A DNA stretch of 64,000 bases, taken from contig NZ_CP079203.1 of NCBI RefSeq assembly GCF_019297835.1, positions 2,329,001 through 2,393,000 on the forward strand, read 5' to 3'. Both the position numbers and the translations under genes were made by a program. The DNA comes from Sphingomonas sanguinis. Its GTDB lineage: Bacteria; Pseudomonadota; Alphaproteobacteria; Sphingomonadales; Sphingomonadaceae. The notes beneath the pieces were generated by a model that ran no database searches, was not told the DNA's origin, and saw only the letters and a program-made list of their open reading frames with translations. This document shows, piece by piece, positions 32,114-41,145 of this stretch. Positions within the stretch are counted from its first letter, which is position 1, and the number at the start of each line of letters is the position of its first letter.

Positions 32114-34579
32114 CTAGAGTGATGCTCCGCCAGGTTCCGGGTGCGGGGCATCGGCCATGAGATCGGCCGCCCAATCGAGGCCAGCGTCGCGAAGGAAGGC
32201 ACTGGCGAAGCCATCGCGGCCATGTTCGGCGAGCACAGCATTGATCCGCTTCTGCGTCGCCGGGTCCGACGCGCCGCACAGCGCGAGTGCGATGGGACCA
32301 AGCCCCAGCTCGAACAGCCGGTTCCCGCGCGCCGACTGGAGGTAGTAATGGCGCTTGGGGGTCGCCCGGGCGATCAGCTCGACCTGACGGTCGTTGAGGC
32401 CGAAGCGCGCGTAGATGTCATGGCCCTGCGGTTCGACCGCCCGGTCGTTGGGCAGCAGGATCCGCTGCGGGCAGCTTTCGATGATCGCGGGCGCGATAGC
32501 CGAGCCCGCGATATCGGCGAGGCTCTGCGTTGCGAAGACGACCGCGACATTCTTCTTGCGCAGCACCTTCAGCCATTCGCGGATACGCGCGGCGAACAGC
32601 GGGTGGTCGAGGAAGATCCACGCCTCGTCGAGGACCAGCAGCGTCGGGCGCCCGTCGAACCGCGCCTCCAGCCGGTGAAAGAGATAGGTCAGCACCGGCG
32701 CGACCGCGCCGGCCTGGCCCATCAGCGCCTCGGTCTCGAAGCATTGGACATCGGCAAGGTCGAGTTGCTGCTCGGCCGCGTCGAGCAATCGGCCGTGCGG
32801 TCCCTCGAGCGTGTAGGGCTGGAGCGCGAGGCGCAACGCGTTGGACTGGAGCAGCAGCACGAGGCCGGTTATGGTCCGCTCATCGCGCGGCGCGGAAGCG
32901 AGGCTGCCGAGCGCGGTCCAGATCGCGTCCTTCGCCTCCGGGGTGACCGGCACGCCCTCGTGCGACAGCAGCGCCGCGATCCATTCGGCGGCCCAGCCTC
33001 GTTCAGCGGCATCGTCGATATCGGCGAGCGGTTGGAAAGCGAGCGTCGTGCCGTCCGCCTCCGCCGCGCCCAGCGCATGGTGCGCCCCGCCCATCGCCAG
33101 CGCCGACGCACGCGCGCTGTTGCCCTTGTCGAAGATATAGACCTGGGCTTGGCGATAGCGGCGGAACTGGAGCGCGATCAGGTTCAGAAGCACCGACTTG
33201 CCGGCGCCCGTCGGCCCGACCACCATCATGTGCCCGACATCGCCGACATGGGTCGACAACCGAAACGGCGTCGATCCGGCGGTCTTGGCGACGAGCAGCG
33301 GCGGCGCTTCCTGGCCCGTGACCGCGGCGAGATGGTCGTTGCCGGCCGGGCCGGCCCAGACGGAGGAAAGCGGCATCAAATGCGCGAGGTTGAGCGTGTG
33401 CACCAGCGGCTGCCGGACATTGGCATAGGCGTGGCCCGGCAAGGACGACAGCCAGGCCTCGACCGCATTCACCGTCTCGCGCTTGGCGGTGAAGCCGAGT
33501 CCGTTGACGATCCGCTCGACCGCGCGAACCTTGTCCTCGACTGCTGCCTGATTGCGGTCACTGACCGTGATCGTCGTCGTCAAATAGCCGAAGGCGACAT
33601 GGTCGCTGCCGAGCACCTGAAGCGCCTGGTCGGCATCGGCGACCTTGTTGTCGGCATCGCTGTCGAGCAGCTGCGCCGGGGTGTTGTACATCACCTCGCG
33701 CAGCAGCGCAGTGATCGACTTGCGCTTGTTGAACCATTGGCGCCGAAGCGAAGTGAGCGTCCTGGTCGCCTGAGTCTTGTCGAGCGCGATGAAGCGCGTG
33801 ACCCAGCGATAGCCGAAATCCTGGTGGTTGAGCGCGTCGAGGATGCCGGGGCGGCTGAGATTCGGAAAGCCGAGCACCGTCAGCGTGCGCACATGCATTT
33901 GCCCGAGCCTGGGCTCCAGCCCGCCGATGAGCGGCGTGTCGGCGAGGAGGCCGTCGAGATACATCGGCGTCTCAGGGACCGCGACGGGATGGCGCCGGTC
34001 GGAGACGGTGCCATGTAGGAAGGTCAGCGTCTCGCGGTCGTCGAGCGGACGCACCGACGCCATGACGCCCGACAGCAGGTCGAGCACGCGATCTGTCTCC
34101 GCGACGAACGAAGCGAGCGTACCGCGCCAGTCGCGCTCCCGGTCGCTGTCGGGGCGCTCGACCAGGCTCCGCCCGGCACGGTCCGCCGTGTCCGCCGGTG
34201 GCAGCCAGGTCAGTGTCAGGTGATAGCGGCTCTCGAAATGCGTGCCCGCGGCCTCGAACGCCGCCCGGCGCTCGCGATCGACGAGCCAGCTCGCCGGGTC
34301 GGGAAAGTCGCTGTCGGGATAGGCCAGGGCCTCGCGCCGCTCGGCGTCGAAGAACAAGGCCCAGCCGCTGCCCAGCCGCTTGAGCGCATTGTTCGCCCGT
34401 GCGCAGGCGCCGACCAGCTCGGCCTCGTTGGCGGATTCAAGGTCGGGGCCGCGGAACGCGAGCACCCGCAGGAAGCTGCCGTCCTTGTTGAGCACCACGC
34501 CGGGAGCGACCAACGCCGCCCAGGGAAGGTGATCGGCGAGCCGCTCGGCATGGTCGCGATATTCGCCGAGGTACATCAT
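32114..34579 (-). CDS. trbE: Conjugal transfer ATPase TrbE (VirB4-like)
   Basis: An 821-residue ATPase powering pilus assembly and transfer. It begins MMYLGEYRDHAERLADHLPW, typical of TrbE. Walker A is VGPTGAGKSVLLN at about residue 445, Walker B LLVLDEAWIFLDHP at about 640, and the arginine-finger or sensor region is VVFATQSLADIAGS. Full length for the family, no damage seen. Its start lies ten bases after the trbD stop; downstream of it the operon is interrupted by the hipBA-like and hydrolase genes. Confidence 0.95.
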   Translation of the reverse strand: MMYLGEYRDHAERLADHLPWAALVAPGVVLNKDGSFLRVLAFRGPDLESANEAELVGACARANNALKRLGSGWALFFDAERREALAYPDSDFPDPASWLVDRERRAAFEAAGTHFESRYHLTLTWLPPADTADRAGRSLVERPDSDRERDWRGTLASFVAETDRVLDLLSGVMASVRPLDDRETLTFLHGTVSDRRHPVAVPETPMYLDGLLADTPLIGGLEPRLGQMHVRTLTVLGFPNLSRPGILDALNHQDFGYRWVTRFIALDKTQATRTLTSLRRQWFNKRKSITALLREVMYNTPAQLLDSDADNKVADADQALQVLGSDHVAFGYLTTTITVSDRNQAAVEDKVRAVERIVNGLGFTAKRETVNAVEAWLSSLPGHAYANVRQPLVHTLNLAHLMPLSSVWAGPAGNDHLAAVTGQEAPPLLVAKTAGSTPFRLSTHVGDVGHMMVVGPTGAGKSVLLNLIALQFRRYRQAQVYIFDKGNSARASALAMGGAHHALGAAEADGTTLAFQPLADIDDAAERGWAAEWIAALLSHEGVPVTPEAKDAIWTALGSLASAPRDERTITGLVLLLQSNALRLALQPYTLEGPHGRLLDAAEQQLDLADVQCFETEALMGQAGAVAPVLTYLFHRLEARFDGRPTLLVLDEAWIFLDHPLFAARIREWLKVLRKKNVAVVFATQSLADIAGSAIAPAIIESCPQRILLPNDRAVEPQGHDIYARFGLNDRQVELIARATPKRHYYLQSARGNRLFELGLGPIALALCGASDPATQKRINAVLAEHGRDGFASAFLRDAGLDWAADLMADAPHPEPGGASL

Positions 34580-34589
34580 GCCCTCTGGC

Positions 34590-34874
34590 TCAGCATGCGA
34601 GATATCCCTTCTGGCGGATGTGACGGAGGAGGACCGGCGCGAAGTCGGGATCGCGGCGCGCCGCCATCACCGCGGCGCTGTGGCCGACGGCCCAGAGCAG
34701 CACCCCGGCCACCCATTGCTGGAGGCCGAGGCCGACCGCGGCGGCCAGTGTCCCGTTGATGATCGCGAGCCCGCGGGGCGCGCCGCCGAGCAGCAGCGGC
34801 GCGCCGAGCGAATGATGGATCGGCACCTCGAAGCCATCGAGGTGCCGACCGGTATCGGTCGCCGGGGCGGTCAT
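34590..34874 (-). CDS. trbD: Conjugal transfer protein TrbD (VirB3-like)
   Basis: A 94-residue membrane protein with the family start GFEVPIHHSLGAPLLLGGAP and two hydrophobic segments (GLAIINGTLAAAVGLGL and WVAGVLLWAVGHSAAVMA). VirB3 proteins sit in the inner membrane with the VirB4 ATPase. Its start overlaps the trbC stop by four bases. Confidence 0.93.
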   Translation of the reverse strand: MTAPATDTGRHLDGFEVPIHHSLGAPLLLGGAPRGLAIINGTLAAAVGLGLQQWVAGVLLWAVGHSAAVMAARRDPDFAPVLLRHIRQKGYLAC

Positions 34875-35212
34875 GCGACCAGCGCCCCGCCGCCGAAGCT
34901 GAAGAAGGACAGGAAGAAGCTCGACGCCGCGAACGCGATCGACAGGCCGAAGACGATCTGGATAAGGCGCCGGAACCCGCCCGCAGTCTCACCGAAGGCC
35001 AGCGTCAGCCCCGTCGTGATGATGATGATCACCGCGACGATCTTGGCGACCGGCCCCTGCACGGATTCGAGCACCTGTTGCAGCGGCTCCTCCCACGGCA
35101 TGCCCGAGCCGGCGGCCTGGACCTGGGTTGCGAAGGTCAGCGCCAAGCCGATCGCGGCACCGGCAAGCAGAGGCCGAGCGGCGGTCGGACGCGTGATGGA
35201 AATACGGGTCAT
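34871..35212 (-). CDS. trbC: Conjugal transfer pilin TrbC (VirB2-like)
   Basis: A 113-residue pilin precursor with a long signal region (PLLAGAAIGLALTFATQVQA) and two membrane segments (IVAVIIIITTGLTLAFGE and LIQIVFGLSIAFAASSFFLS) separated by a short loop. It is the major pilin, cyclised in related systems by a TraF-type peptidase, for which no gene is visible here. The chosen ATG overlaps the trbB stop, matching the coupling seen throughout the operon. Confidence 0.92.
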   Translation of the reverse strand: MTRISITRPTAARPLLAGAAIGLALTFATQVQAAGSGMPWEEPLQQVLESVQGPVAKIVAVIIIITTGLTLAFGETAGGFRRLIQIVFGLSIAFAASSFFLSFFSFGGGALVA

Positions 35213-36213
35213 GGTCGGTTCTCCTTCGGGTTGAACGGGGACAAGTCGGCGAGTGTGTAGGCGCCGGTGTCGGGGTCGAGCCCGGCGACACGCGCGATGG
35301 TCGAGACGCGGCGGTCTGTGCCGCGCCCGGCGATGAAGACGACGAGGTCGATCGCCTCGGCGATGAGCTGGCGCGGCACGGTGACGACCGCTTCCTGGCA
35401 GAGCTGCTCGACCCGGTAGAGCGCGGCTTGTCCGCTGTTGGCATGGACCGTCGCGATCCCGCCGGGATGCCCCGTGTTCCAGGCCTTGAGCATGTCGAGC
35501 GCTTCGGGGCCGCGGACTTCGCCGACGATGATCCGGTCGGGGCGGAGCCGCATCGTCGAGCGTACCAGCTGGGCCATCGACACCTGCGGCGGGCGCGTGC
35601 GCAGCGCCACCGTATCGGGCAGCGGGCATTGCAGCTCGCGCGTATCTTCGATCAGGATGACACGCGCGTCCTGCCCCGAGCGTTCCTCGGCCATCTCGGC
35701 CAGGAGCGCGTTGGCGAGCGTCGTCTTGCCCGAGCTGGTGCCGCCGGCGACAAGGATATTGTCGCGCCGGGTAACCGCGCCACGCAGCGCCTCGGCCTGG
35801 ATCGCGGACATCAGCCCATCGGCGACATAGTCGTCGAGCGTGTGGAGCTTGGTGGCGGCCTTGCGGATCGCGAAGCAGGGCGCTGGCGCCACCGGCGGCA
35901 GCACGCCCTCGAACCGCTCGCCGGCATGGCCTTCGACATGCGGCGGCAGCTCGGCCGAGATGATCGGGTGCTCCGCATGGACCTCGGCGCGGGCGTGCGA
36001 GGCGACCAGCCGGACGATGCGCTCGACTTGGTCGGGTGCCATCCGCACCCCGGTGTCGCTCCGGCCCTCGCCGAGACGGTCGAGCCGCAGCGCACCATCG
36101 GGATTGACCATGATCTCGACCACCAGCGGATCCCGCATCGCCACGGCGATGTCGGTCCCCAGCGCCGTGATCAGCATCCGGCGGCGACGCTCCGCGGACA
36201 GCAGGGCGCTCAT
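35209..36213 (-). CDS. trbB: Conjugal transfer ATPase TrbB (VirB11-like)
   Basis: A 334-residue hexameric ATPase of the GspE/VirB11 family. Walker A is VAGGTSSGKTTLANALL at about residue 150, followed by the Asp box LIEDTRELQCP, Walker B-like RPDRIIVGEVRGPEA and the His box GHPGGIATVHAN. It powers pilus assembly. It is the first clear trb gene after traG and the CopG-like gene, and overlaps both neighbours by four bases. Confidence 0.95.
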   Translation of the reverse strand: MSALLSAERRRRMLITALGTDIAVAMRDPLVVEIMVNPDGALRLDRLGEGRSDTGVRMAPDQVERIVRLVASHARAEVHAEHPIISAELPPHVEGHAGERFEGVLPPVAPAPCFAIRKAATKLHTLDDYVADGLMSAIQAEALRGAVTRRDNILVAGGTSSGKTTLANALLAEMAEERSGQDARVILIEDTRELQCPLPDTVALRTRPPQVSMAQLVRSTMRLRPDRIIVGEVRGPEALDMLKAWNTGHPGGIATVHANSGQAALYRVEQLCQEAVVTVPRQLIAEAIDLVVFIAGRGTDRRVSTIARVAGLDPDTGAYTLADLSPFNPKENRP

Positions 36214-36653
36214 CGGTCGCCTCCCCGCTTAGAAGGAGTCGTATCGTCTTCCTGCGGCGATCCACCGAGCGAGCGGCGTCCGGTCGAGACCCGTCGCCCG
36301 ACCTGCGTCACGAAAGCCTCGAAGCGCTTGGCGCCGAGCGCGCGACCGGCGGCATCGTTCTCGGCGAGCGGTGTCTGGATCGAGAGCTCGAACCGGATGA
36401 ACAGCGCCAGCGTCTCGAGGATGACATAGGTGTCCCGGTCGACCCGCCCGATCGCATGGGTCAGCCGGTCGAGCCGGATCGCGAACCGGTCCTCCAGCTC
36501 GGAGGCGCCGCGCCGGTTGAGCCAGGCGGTCACCGCATCGACGAGGATCGCCGACTTGGTCGCGCCGGGCCTGGCCGCGAGTGCCTCCAGCCGGTCGGAC
36601 AGCGGTCTCGGGAGAAAGAGTTGATGGCGCACCTTGTCGCTCGTCTTGTCCAT
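36210..36653 (-). CDS. CopG-like ribbon-helix-helix protein between traG and trbB
   Basis: A 147-residue protein with an N-terminal ribbon-helix-helix: VRHQLFLPRPLSDRLEALAA, then RPGATKSAILVDAVTAWLNR. The remainder is helical (FAIRLDRLTHAIGRVDRDTY) and ends in a charged tail. A CopG-like gene at this exact place is characteristic of alphaproteobacterial Trb-type integrative elements. It probably regulates the operon or assists DNA processing. Confidence 0.83.
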   Translation of the reverse strand: MDKTSDKVRHQLFLPRPLSDRLEALAARPGATKSAILVDAVTAWLNRRGASELEDRFAIRLDRLTHAIGRVDRDTYVILETLALFIRFELSIQTPLAENDAAGRALGAKRFEAFVTQVGRRVSTGRRSLGGSPQEDDTTPSKRGGDR

Positions 36654-36656
36654 CGC

Positions 36657-38750
36657 TCAAATCCCCAGCTGCAGGTCGTCGGGGCGGCCCGAGGCGGCGT
36701 CGAGGCCATAGACCGTGCGAGCGGTGCCGACCTGCTGGGCACGGTCCATCGCGCGTCGCTCGGCCGCCTGATCGCCATCGTCATCGCCGAGGCCGAGTGG
36801 GTCGGCGATCTCCGGCTCGACCATCATGGCCGGCTCGACCTCGTGGGCAGGAAGCCGGGCCTGTTCAAGACCGGCGTCCTCCGTGTCCTTGCTAGCGTCG
36901 GTGCTAACCGCAAGCCGCAGGTCGGCTCCGCATACCCGGCCGGCCCAGTCGTCAGGGCGGGCGGCGGGCACGTCGCGATATCCGCCTGCATCGAGTGTCG
37001 GCGGCGGAAGGACGCGCGCAGTGTAGCGCCGGTCCTCATAGTAGCGCAGCTTCCTGGCCCGGATCGGCGGATGACCCGAGATCAGCAGGAGCTCGTCGGT
37101 CGGCGCGAGCTGCATCACCTCGCCGGGTGTCAGCAGGGCACGTGCGGTCTCCTGCCGGCTGACCATGACATGGGCCAGCCAAGGCGCGAGCCGGTGACCC
37201 GCATAGTTGCGCATCGCGCGTTGTTCGGTCGCGGTGCCGAGCGCATCCGATATCCGCTTCGCCGTCCGTTCGTCATTCGTCGCGAAGGCGATGCGGACAT
37301 GGCAATTGTCGAGGATGGCGTTGTGCTCGCCGTAAGCCTTCTCGATCTGGTTAAGGCTCTGTGCGATCAGGAAGACGCGCACGCCATAGCCTGCCAGGAA
37401 GGCGAGGCTCGTCTCGAAGAAGTCGAGTCGCCCGAGCGCCGGGAATTCATCGAGCATCATCAAGAGAGGCCGTCTGCTTTCGGGGCGGCTTCCGGAACCG
37501 GCGGCACCGGTTTCGCCGTCTTTGCCAAGGCCATGGAGTTCCTCGGTCAGTCGGCGGCCGATCTGGTTGAGGATCAGCCGCACGAGCGGCTTGGTGCGGC
37601 TGATGTCGGACGGCGGTACGACGAGGTAGAGGGAAACGGGATGCGCCGCCTCCACGAGGTCGACGATCCGCCAGTCCGACGCGGCTGTGACGGCCGCGAC
37701 GGTTGGATCGCGATAGAGGCTGAGAAAGGACATCGCCGTCGACAGCACGCCCGAGCGTTCGTTATCGCTCTTGTTGAGCAGTTCGCGGGCAGCCGAGGCG
37801 ACGACGGGATGGACGCTGGGCGCATCATCGGTGCCGAGATGGTTGGTCTCCATCATATGGCGCAGCGTCTCAGCGAAGCTGCGCTGCGGGTCGGACAGGA
37901 CGGTCGCGACGCGGGCAAGCGTCTTCTCTCCCTCGGCATAGAGGACGTGCAAGATCGCGCCGACCAGCAGCGCATGGCTGGTCTTTTCCCAATGGTTGCG
38001 CCGCTCCAGCGCACCTTCCGGGTCGACGAGGATATCGGCGATATTCTGGACATCGCGGACCTCGTTCACGCCGCGCCGCACCTCGAGCAGCGGATTGTAG
38101 CGCGCCGAGCGGGCATCGGTCGGATTGAACGGCAGGCAGTGCGAGAAGCGTGCGCGCCAGCCGGCGGTCAGTTGCCAGTTCTCGCCCTTGATGTCGTGGA
38201 CGATCGTCGAGCCGGTCCAGCTGAGCAGCGTCGGCACGACCAGGCCCACCCCCTTGCCAGAACGGGTCGGTGCGAACGCCATGACATGCTCGGGGCCGTC
38301 GTGGCGAAGATCGTCACCGTCGAACCGGCCGAGGACGACGCCGCGATCACCGAGCAGTCGGGCCGCCGCGACGTCCTTGCGGGTCGCCCAGCGAGCCGAG
38401 CCATAGGTGGTGAGGTTGCTGGACTGCCGCGCCCGCCAGATCGATCCAAAGACTGCGGCGCCGCACCCCAGGAAGCCGCCGGCCGCAGCGATCGCGCCTG
38501 CCTCGTCGAAGATGACCGGCGCATAGGCGTCGAACGAGAACCACCATGGAAAGATCGACCACGGATGGTAGATCGGACGATCGAATGCGATGAACCAGGG
38601 CGGGCCGAGCTGCGGCTGGTAGGCGAGCCGAGCCGCGGCCCATTGGGTTGCGGTCCAGATACTCGCAACGACGATCGCGAGCACCACGAGGACCTGTCCG
38701 ATAAGCAATTTGGTCGGTGTCACGAGCGCCTCCAGCCCGGGACTGGACAT
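36657..38750 (-). CDS. traG: Type IV coupling protein TraG (VirD4-like)
   Basis: A 697-residue coupling ATPase that brings the relaxase-DNA complex to the secretion channel. Membrane segments lie near residues 10-30 and 80-105 (IAAAGGFLGCGAAVFGSIW). Walker A is FAPTRSGKGVGLVVPTLLSW at about 160, Walker B is RPLLMMLDEFPALGRLDFF at about 430, and VFLIAQSLNQIEKAYGE follows. Full length for TraG/VirD4. First gene of the minus-strand transfer operon; no relaxase gene is found beside it. Confidence 0.95.
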   Translation of the reverse strand: MSSPGLEALVTPTKLLIGQVLVVLAIVVASIWTATQWAAARLAYQPQLGPPWFIAFDRPIYHPWSIFPWWFSFDAYAPVIFDEAGAIAAAGGFLGCGAAVFGSIWRARQSSNLTTYGSARWATRKDVAAARLLGDRGVVLGRFDGDDLRHDGPEHVMAFAPTRSGKGVGLVVPTLLSWTGSTIVHDIKGENWQLTAGWRARFSHCLPFNPTDARSARYNPLLEVRRGVNEVRDVQNIADILVDPEGALERRNHWEKTSHALLVGAILHVLYAEGEKTLARVATVLSDPQRSFAETLRHMMETNHLGTDDAPSVHPVVASAARELLNKSDNERSGVLSTAMSFLSLYRDPTVAAVTAASDWRIVDLVEAAHPVSLYLVVPPSDISRTKPLVRLILNQIGRRLTEELHGLGKDGETGAAGSGSRPESRRPLLMMLDEFPALGRLDFFETSLAFLAGYGVRVFLIAQSLNQIEKAYGEHNAILDNCHVRIAFATNDERTAKRISDALGTATEQRAMRNYAGHRLAPWLAHVMVSRQETARALLTPGEVMQLAPTDELLLISGHPPIRARKLRYYEDRRYTARVLPPPTLDAGGYRDVPAARPDDWAGRVCGADLRLAVSTDASKDTEDAGLEQARLPAHEVEPAMMVEPEIADPLGLGDDDGDQAAERRAMDRAQQVGTARTVYGLDAASGRPDDLQLGI

Positions 38751-39541
38751 CCTGTCCTTCGGGCCGCCTCCACGATCGCATCATCGCCGCCCCACGATCA
38801 GACCCTCGCTGGGGCCAGCAAGCACGTGTCGGGGGACATTGGCGCGGCGTCGACCGTGTCCAGCGCGTGAACCAGCGTGGTCGCACAGGCAAAGTCGAAG
38901 CATGGGGCAACGGGCCTGATGCAAGCGATGCAGGCACCGAAGCACCGGCACGAGACCATCGCCGATGGTGGTCGCATCGGTCCTTGGAAATCCGGCGGCC
39001 GTTCTCGGATGGCTTCATCCAGTGCTGCCGGGTAGCGAAACGCTATTTTATCGATGCCGACGGTGCATCGACCCCTTGGTCGACATCGGGGAAATGCGTA
39101 AAGTAGTTGCAGCCCATGCCGAACAGAGCAGCGACCGGGTCGCTGGCGCGTATGTCCAGGCCTCGCGGCTAAAGGCGCCGGCGCATGTTCAAGCATGTCT
39201 CAGGGCCCGGTTCGGCGGCACAGCCTTGCCGTCGACGGAGCATGTCCACCGCTTACCCGCCTTGCATTGGGCATCGGACGCGATAAGCTGGTGGCGTGCG
39301 GGCCCCGGTCCGCATCGAGGCTTGAGGACCTTGCCTGGGATATTTTGGCCGGGACGAACGATCGTTCCGGGCTGCTGGCGTAGATGTCCAGGCCGCGCTC
39401 GGCGGCTAAAAACGCCCGCCACGTCCCTTGCGCGAGTGACCCGATCGCTGGCCCGGCCGGCTCGCCTCGGCGCTGGAGGCGTCCCATGTCTTCCGGAAAA
39501 GCTGCCGCGCGCGCCGCGCGGGCGCGTGTCCGCTGCTCGCC
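38751..39541. other. Gene-poor junction between transfer and lasso regions
   Basis: About 790 bases with no gene that can be supported. Open frames exist on both strands because of the high GC content, but none has a recognisable domain. The stretch holds an imperfect direct repeat (TGTCCAGGCC...CGGCTAAA at about 39152-39173 and 39385-39410). It must also contain the sigma-factor promoter at its right end. It may be the scar between the conjugative module and a separately acquired lasso locus. Confidence 0.4.
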
Positions 39542-40096
39542 ATGAGCAGTGGATCGGCACTCCCTCGCGCGCGTCGCGCCCAAGACGACGATGCGCTGGT
39601 CGAGACGCTGTATGCGGTCGAGGCGCCTCGCCTGGCGCGATCGCGTGCAAGGCGGTCCGATCGCCAAGATGCCTTCGACCTCGTCCATGACGCGTTCGTG
39701 CGACTGCTCGGCCTGGGGCCGGACCGATTGCGCTCCCTCGCGCAGGAGAGACCGGTGGCGTATCTCTGGAAGATCGCGACATCCGTCGGTCTCGACCAGG
39801 CCAAGCGCGACCTTCGCCGTGCCTCGGACATGCACGTCCCGCTCGACGGCATCGAACTGATTGCCCCCGATGTCGAGCGACAGCTCGAGGCGCGCGACGA
39901 ACTGCGGCGCATCGAGCGCGCCGTCGAGGCTATGCGGCCCCGCACCCGTGCCATCTTTCTCGCGCACCGCGTCGACGGCATGAGCTATGCCGAGATCGCG
40001 CAGGCCTGCGGGATCGGCGTGAAAGGGGTCGAGAAGCAGATGAGCCGGGCGATCGCGATTCTCGCTTATGAACTGGATCAGGCCGACAATGGCTGA
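39542..40096 (+). CDS. ECF sigma factor of the lasso locus (FecI-like)
   Basis: A 184-residue sigma-70 family protein. Region 2 includes QDAFDLVHDAFVRLLGLGPD and AYLWKIATSVGLDQAKRDLR; region 4 includes AVEAMRPRTRAIFLAHRVDG and MSYAEIAQACGIGVKGVEKQ. With the FecR and the STN-domain receptor next door it forms a FecIRA-type signalling set. Such sets accompany lasso isopeptidase genes in sphingomonads and are thought to respond to the lasso peptide at the receptor. It overlaps the FecR gene by eight bases. Confidence 0.9.
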   Translation: MSSGSALPRARRAQDDDALVETLYAVEAPRLARSRARRSDRQDAFDLVHDAFVRLLGLGPDRLRSLAQERPVAYLWKIATSVGLDQAKRDLRRASDMHVPLDGIELIAPDVERQLEARDELRRIERAVEAMRPRTRAIFLAHRVDGMSYAEIAQACGIGVKGVEKQMSRAIAILAYELDQADNG

Positions 40097-41087
40097 GGAT
40101 CGACGGCTGCAGCGCGAGGCCGCGGCATGGCTCGCGCGTCTCCAGGCGCCCGATGGCGAACGCGACCGTGCTCGCTTCGAGGCATGGCGCAACGCGGACC
40201 CCGCGCATGCCGCCGCCTTCGCCCGGGTCGAACGGCACTGGCAGGACAGCACCATCCTGGCGCAGAGCAGCCTGCGCTACGGCGCCCAGCTGACAAGGCC
40301 TTGGTGGCATGTCGGTGGGTGCACGCCCGGCCGCCTCGCCTTCGGCAGCGCCGCCGCCATGGCCCTTGTCGTCACGGGATGGAGCGTTTCGCATGCGCCG
40401 CGCGTCGCCGTGCCGGAGCGCGTCGCCAGTGCCGTCGGCCAGCTTCGTACCATCCGCCTTCCCGATGGCTCACGCGTCACGCTCGATACCGACAGCACGC
40501 TGGCAATCCATTACGCGCCGGAAGCGCGACAACTCGTGCTCGAGCAGGGCCGCGCGCGGTTTATCGTGGCCCATGATCCGCGTCGCCCGTTCACCGTGAC
40601 GGCAGGTGCGATGACCGTCGTTGCGCACGGCACGATCTTTGATGTCGACATGCGACCAAGCGGGGCGGGGGTGACGCTGATCCAGGGCATCGTCGAGGTC
40701 ACCGCCCGATCGGCAAAGTCGCCGGAGCAACGCATCCGCCTGACGGCCGGCAAGCAGGTCACCGCCACGGCGGACATGACGCATCTCTCGGCGCCCAGGA
40801 CGATACCTGCGGGCACGACAGCCTGGACGAGCGGGATGCTCGGCTTCGACGCTGCGCCGCTCGACCGGGTCGTGGCCGAAGCGAACAGCTATACGGCAAC
40901 CAGGCTGGTCCTCGCCGATCCCTCGCTCGCCCAGCTGCGGGTCACCGGGGCATTCCCGGCCGACAAGCCGGCGGACCTGGCGGCCAGCCTTGCCCGCATG
41001 TTCGGCCTGCGCGTCGAGACGCGAGCGGATGGTGCCATCCTGCTGCTGCCGACCAGCGGCACCTCACGTGCGTCGCAAGGGGGGTAG
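40089..41087 (+). CDS. FecR-type anti-sigma regulator
   Basis: A 332-residue inner-membrane protein. The cytoplasmic N-terminal DUF4880 segment is REAAAWLARLQAPDGERDRA followed by RFEAWRNADPAHAAAFARVE. A membrane segment is at LAFGSAAAMALVVTGWSVS (about 84-102). The periplasmic FecR domain contains RTIRLPDGSRVTLDTDSTLA and VAHGTIFDVDMRPSGAGVTL, and a C-terminal STN-like segment (DRVVAEANSYTATRLVLADP) ends it. It passes the signal from the receptor to the sigma factor. ATG at 40089 lies inside the sigma-factor gene end and is preferred over an upstream Met. Confidence 0.88.
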   Translation: MAEDRRLQREAAAWLARLQAPDGERDRARFEAWRNADPAHAAAFARVERHWQDSTILAQSSLRYGAQLTRPWWHVGGCTPGRLAFGSAAAMALVVTGWSVSHAPRVAVPERVASAVGQLRTIRLPDGSRVTLDTDSTLAIHYAPEARQLVLEQGRARFIVAHDPRRPFTVTAGAMTVVAHGTIFDVDMRPSGAGVTLIQGIVEVTARSAKSPEQRIRLTAGKQVTATADMTHLSAPRTIPAGTTAWTSGMLGFDAAPLDRVVAEANSYTATRLVLADPSLAQLRVTGAFPADKPADLAASLARMFGLRVETRADGAILLLPTSGTSRASQGG

Positions 41088-41145
41088 ATGGATCGCGTGT
41101 CGTTGAACCCGGTGGAGCGGCGATCATGCCGCAGGGGGAACGACG

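Noticed and set aside
32141..34018. A 625-codon plus-strand frame opposite trbE
   Set aside because: Shadow frame; trbE carries intact Walker motifs on the other strand.
36456..38870. An 804-codon plus-strand frame opposite traG
   Set aside because: Shadow frame; traG is full length with clear ATPase motifs.
39200..40255. A 351-codon minus-strand frame across the sigma-factor gene
   Set aside because: It runs antisense to a clear ECF sigma factor and has no recognisable domain.
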